From JBBQVS01 sp038211295 (GTDB taxonomy: Bacteria > Chloroflexota > Ktedonobacteria > Ktedonobacterales > Ktedonobacteraceae), in contig JBBQVS010000003.1 of the NCBI GenBank assembly GCA_038211295.1, positions 61,641-125,640 on the forward strand: a stretch of DNA of 64,000 nucleotides, read 5' to 3'. The translations under genes were made by a program, and so were the position numbers. Of this stretch, positions 61,999 to 64,000 are shown piece by piece (positions within the stretch are counted from its first letter, which is position 1; each line of letters starts with the position of its first letter). The notes beneath the pieces are model-generated. The model was not told where the DNA came from, made no database searches, and was given only the letters and a program-made list of their open reading frames with translations.

Positions 61999-62900
61999 TG
62001 ATTCATCTCCCATAGTGACGATGCTTGCCAGAGCTGCGTGGAATCCCAGATATGGCCTATGTCCGGTGGAGATATAGAAATATGGATTTGCGCGAGGTTG
62101 ACATTCGCAGCTTGTAAACGTGCACGCATCCCGTTCAACGCAAGCGCGGGCGTGTTATTGGTTTTGCTGATATGCGCGAGCCAGAGCCAACGTAGGGCAT
62201 CAGGCCGCCAGATACGTAGCACCGCGTCGGCGGCCTGCTCGTTGGAAAGGTGTCCGGTTGTACTGAGAATACGCCGTTTGAGATGTTGTGGATAGGGGCC
62301 GCGCAACAAACGCTCTTTCTCGTGGTTGGACTCTAGAATGAGCAGGTCGGCATGTTGCATTACATCGAGCATCGCCTGTGTCACCTCTCCGCTATCAGTC
62401 ACGATACAGACGCGGCATCCTCCCGCGGTGAGCAGATAGCCACAGGGGGCGATGGCATCATGCGAAATGGGAAATGAAGTGATGTTGATGTCGCCAAGCT
62501 GTATCTGTGAACCAACAGGGAATACATGCGTATTCATTGTACTGTGCGGTAAAAGTGGTGTGATTTCGGGGGAAATTTGTAGTGGTAAGGGCATTGAATC
62601 GGTGCGACGCAAACCGGATGAGAGGCTTGCTTGTACCGCTCCAAATGTGCGTGGATCAGCAATAACGGGTACACCGTACTTCTTTGTTAGACTCGCGAGA
62701 CCAATGGTGTGATCGCTGTGCTCGTGGGTCAGGAGTACGCCTTGCAATTGTGTGGGCGCGACCTCTACTTTACGTAAGCGGTCTAGCAGCACCCGACCCG
62801 TCAACCCTGCGTCTACTAACAACTTTGTGCGTCCCTGGGGGCCTGCCTCTACAAGTAGAGCGTTCCCGCTACTGCCACTGCCTAATGATACTACTCGCAT
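61995..62900 (-). CDS. YycJ/WalJ-like MBL-fold hydrolase
   Basis: 301 residues. VVSLGSGSSGNALLVE at the N-terminus, metal motif HEHSDH (59-64), IVTDSGEVT, LILESNHEKERLLRGPYPQHLKRRI, TTGHLSNEQAA: the YycJ/WalJ group (5' exonuclease-like MBL proteins). C-terminal 70 residues carry a second His-rich segment (WLWLAHISKTNNTPALALN). ATG 62900 overlaps the end of the amidohydrolase gene by 10 bases, so one operon. Its stop overlaps the stop of the convergent cyclase gene. Confidence 0.9.
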   Translation of the reverse strand: MRVVSLGSGSSGNALLVEAGPQGRTKLLVDAGLTGRVLLDRLRKVEVAPTQLQGVLLTHEHSDHTIGLASLTKKYGVPVIADPRTFGAVQASLSSGLRRTDSMPLPLQISPEITPLLPHSTMNTHVFPVGSQIQLGDINITSFPISHDAIAPCGYLLTAGGCRVCIVTDSGEVTQAMLDVMQHADLLILESNHEKERLLRGPYPQHLKRRILSTTGHLSNEQAADAVLRIWRPDALRWLWLAHISKTNNTPALALNGMRARLQAANVNLAQIHISISPPDIGHIWDSTQLWQASSLWEMNH

Positions 62901-63751
62901 ACTTGTGTTTCCCGTAGTTGAAGTAACGTCTGTGCGTTCTTACCCAGCACCATTGCCAGCGTTTCCGCATCGATGCCCGACTGCTGAATATGCGTAATTA
63001 CACGCTGTTGTGACAGCAACCCGTAGTCGCTCGCGAACAAAATACGCTCTGCTCCCACCATGTGGCTAGCGGCAGCAAAAATCGTGTCACGGTAGAGGTA
63101 TAGTGTTGCAGCCGTATCATACCATACATTGGCAGTGATGCGCTGTATCTCTGGCATCAAGCTATAGAAAGGCAGGCCACCGCCCCAGTGTGCCGCGATA
63201 AACAACACATCGGGAAAAGCTGTCAGAAACGCCACAACGTCCTGTAGCGAAACGTTCCCCTTACCTGCATATGTATGACCAATAGGCTCACTACAATGTG
63301 AGAGTACAAGCAGGCGATGGTGTCGAACAATCTCCATAAGTGGAGTGAGCAGCGCGGTATCAGACAGTGTGTAGTCCTGTCCATGCGGCATCAGCTCGCC
63401 CAAGCCAATCATGCCCTGTTGAGCGCATCGCTCTAGCTCACGAGCCGCTCGTACACCCGCCGTTGGTTGAATAGCCGCCAACCCGCGTAGACGCTCAGGG
63501 TAGCGACGTACAGCATCAAGCACATAACTGTTCGTCTCCTCAATCAAGTCTGGATGCGTCCAACCAAAAGAACATGTCAGCGACAAGGCTACATTTGAGC
63601 GGTCCATCTCCGCAATCAAATCCTCTGCCGTCGCCAGTCGTGCATGTGGATTACTATAGAGTTTGGCAAACCACGCATCACGGGCGCAGTAACGCTCGCG
63701 CTGATTACAAATATCTGGGGGGAAAATATGTGTATGAACATCGATAATCAT
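62891..63751 (-). CDS. Amidohydrolase-family (TIM-barrel) protein
   Basis: 286 residues. Opening motif MIIDVHTHIFPP gives metal ligands His6 and His8; further ligand candidates are His in LSHCSEP, His in AAHWGGGLPF and Asp in FASDYG. Amidohydrolase-2 (decarboxylase/hydrolase) type; substrate unknown. ATG 63751 has GAAGGA about 12 bases upstream; the frame runs to a TTG at 63787 inside the hairpin. Overlaps the YycJ-like gene. Confidence 0.87.
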   Translation of the reverse strand: MIIDVHTHIFPPDICNQRERYCARDAWFAKLYSNPHARLATAEDLIAEMDRSNVALSLTCSFGWTHPDLIEETNSYVLDAVRRYPERLRGLAAIQPTAGVRAARELERCAQQGMIGLGELMPHGQDYTLSDTALLTPLMEIVRHHRLLVLSHCSEPIGHTYAGKGNVSLQDVVAFLTAFPDVLFIAAHWGGGLPFYSLMPEIQRITANVWYDTAATLYLYRDTIFAAASHMVGAERILFASDYGLLSQQRVITHIQQSGIDAETLAMVLGKNAQTLLQLRETQVCE

Positions 63752-63786
63752 ACTACTGTTTTTTCCTTCTTGCAAAAAGATAAACA

Positions 63787-63825
63787 AAAAGAGTTCGTAC
63801 CATTTTATGATAAACGAACTCTTTT
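63787..63825. terminator. Hairpin terminator upstream of amidohydrolase
   Basis: Perfect 12-bp stem AAAAGAGTTCGT / ACGAACTCTTTT (63787-63798, 63814-63825) with five T on the minus-strand side. It probably ends a minus-strand gene lying beyond the right edge. Confidence 0.65.
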
Positions 63826-64000
63826 GTCATTATCCTGTTATGCATCTGTTTTACTGAAGAGAGAATACTATCTAGGACCTCAATTTTGCCGAACGCCCTG
63901 TTTCCACTTCAGCCCTGTCTGTCGGCATGGGTCGAACCAGAGACTCGCGCTCACTCACTCACCATCTCAAGATACACCAGCATGTTGAAAGAAGCCGTTC
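63826..64000. other. Right-edge non-coding segment
   Basis: No supported gene. A minus-strand frame of 16 codons at 63951-63998 could be the last part of a gene beyond the edge, but nothing confirms it. Confidence 0.3.

Noticed and set aside
63920..63960. tRNA-like TTCGA stretch near the right edge
   Set aside because: GGTTCGACC occurs, but no T-stem of five pairs nor any acceptor or anticodon arm can be formed.

Overview
The window looks like chromosome of a free-living, moderately GC-rich bacterium, most likely a Ktedonobacteria-type member of the Chloroflexota. This is inference from gene content: many soluble GAF/PAS kinases, a response-regulator/thioredoxin-reductase fusion, an F420/FMN-type LLM oxidoreductase, a RIO-family kinase, a zinc-ribbon/cyclase/AAA/TPR giant regulator, and sugar uptake by ABC permeases with a Tat-type lipoprotein binding protein but no local ATPase. 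No marker in the window proves the taxonomy. No rRNA, CRISPR array, transposase or prophage was seen.

Layout. 1-9 kb: housekeeping and single genes (PCMT-like methyltransferase cut by the window edge, amidase, rsgA, quinone oxidoreductase, UlaG-like hydrolase, RIO kinase, selD), separated by strong hairpin terminators. 9.1-11.2 kb: an AT-rich two-gene insert (Gp37/Gp68-type three-Cys protein plus its partner TcmP), followed by a candidate small RNA and tRNA-Leu(UAA). 12-28.9 kb: mnmG, an OmpR/PAS-kinase pair, endonuclease V, a methyltransferase, a proline-rich membrane protein, an LLM oxidoreductase, a Ste24-type protease, a LysM-CHAP hydrolase, rho with a long leader, threonine ammonia-lyase, and a GAF kinase with a receiver protein. 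29-34.4 kb: a kinase, a LuxR-type regulator and four tandem paralogous methyltransferases, all on the minus strand and tightly packed.

34.5-43.7 kb is a purine operon with unusual fusions: purL carries two PurS-like modules at its N-terminus, and the glutaminase purQ is fused to purM; purC, purF, purD and purN follow. With these enzymes the cluster runs from PRPP to AIR (steps 1-5), plus SAICAR synthase. 43.7-45.8 kb holds a TdeIII-like restriction enzyme and its DNA methyltransferase, whose stop overlaps that of purN. A biotin-dependent carboxyltransferase subunit follows.

47.7-53.1 kb is a sugar regulon: binding protein and two permeases on the minus strand, LacI regulator and D-lyxose isomerase on the plus strand, with two mirror-image promoters each followed by an 18-bp operator and a third operator in the transporter leader. 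53.2-56.5 kb is a three-gene signalling module (UBP zinc finger, cyclic-nucleotide-binding kinase, receiver-glutaredoxin-like-TrxR-like fusion). The end holds a VOC/methylmalonyl-CoA epimerase-like protein, a DUF402 protein, the 1350-residue cyclase/ATPase regulator, a YycJ-like hydrolase and an amidohydrolase. A family of GC-rich palindromic intergenic repeats (about 19.7, 22.3, 25.6, 47.6 and 53.1 kb) runs through the window.

Start sites were re-chosen by Shine-Dalgarno position, so many proteins here are shorter than the longest open frame.
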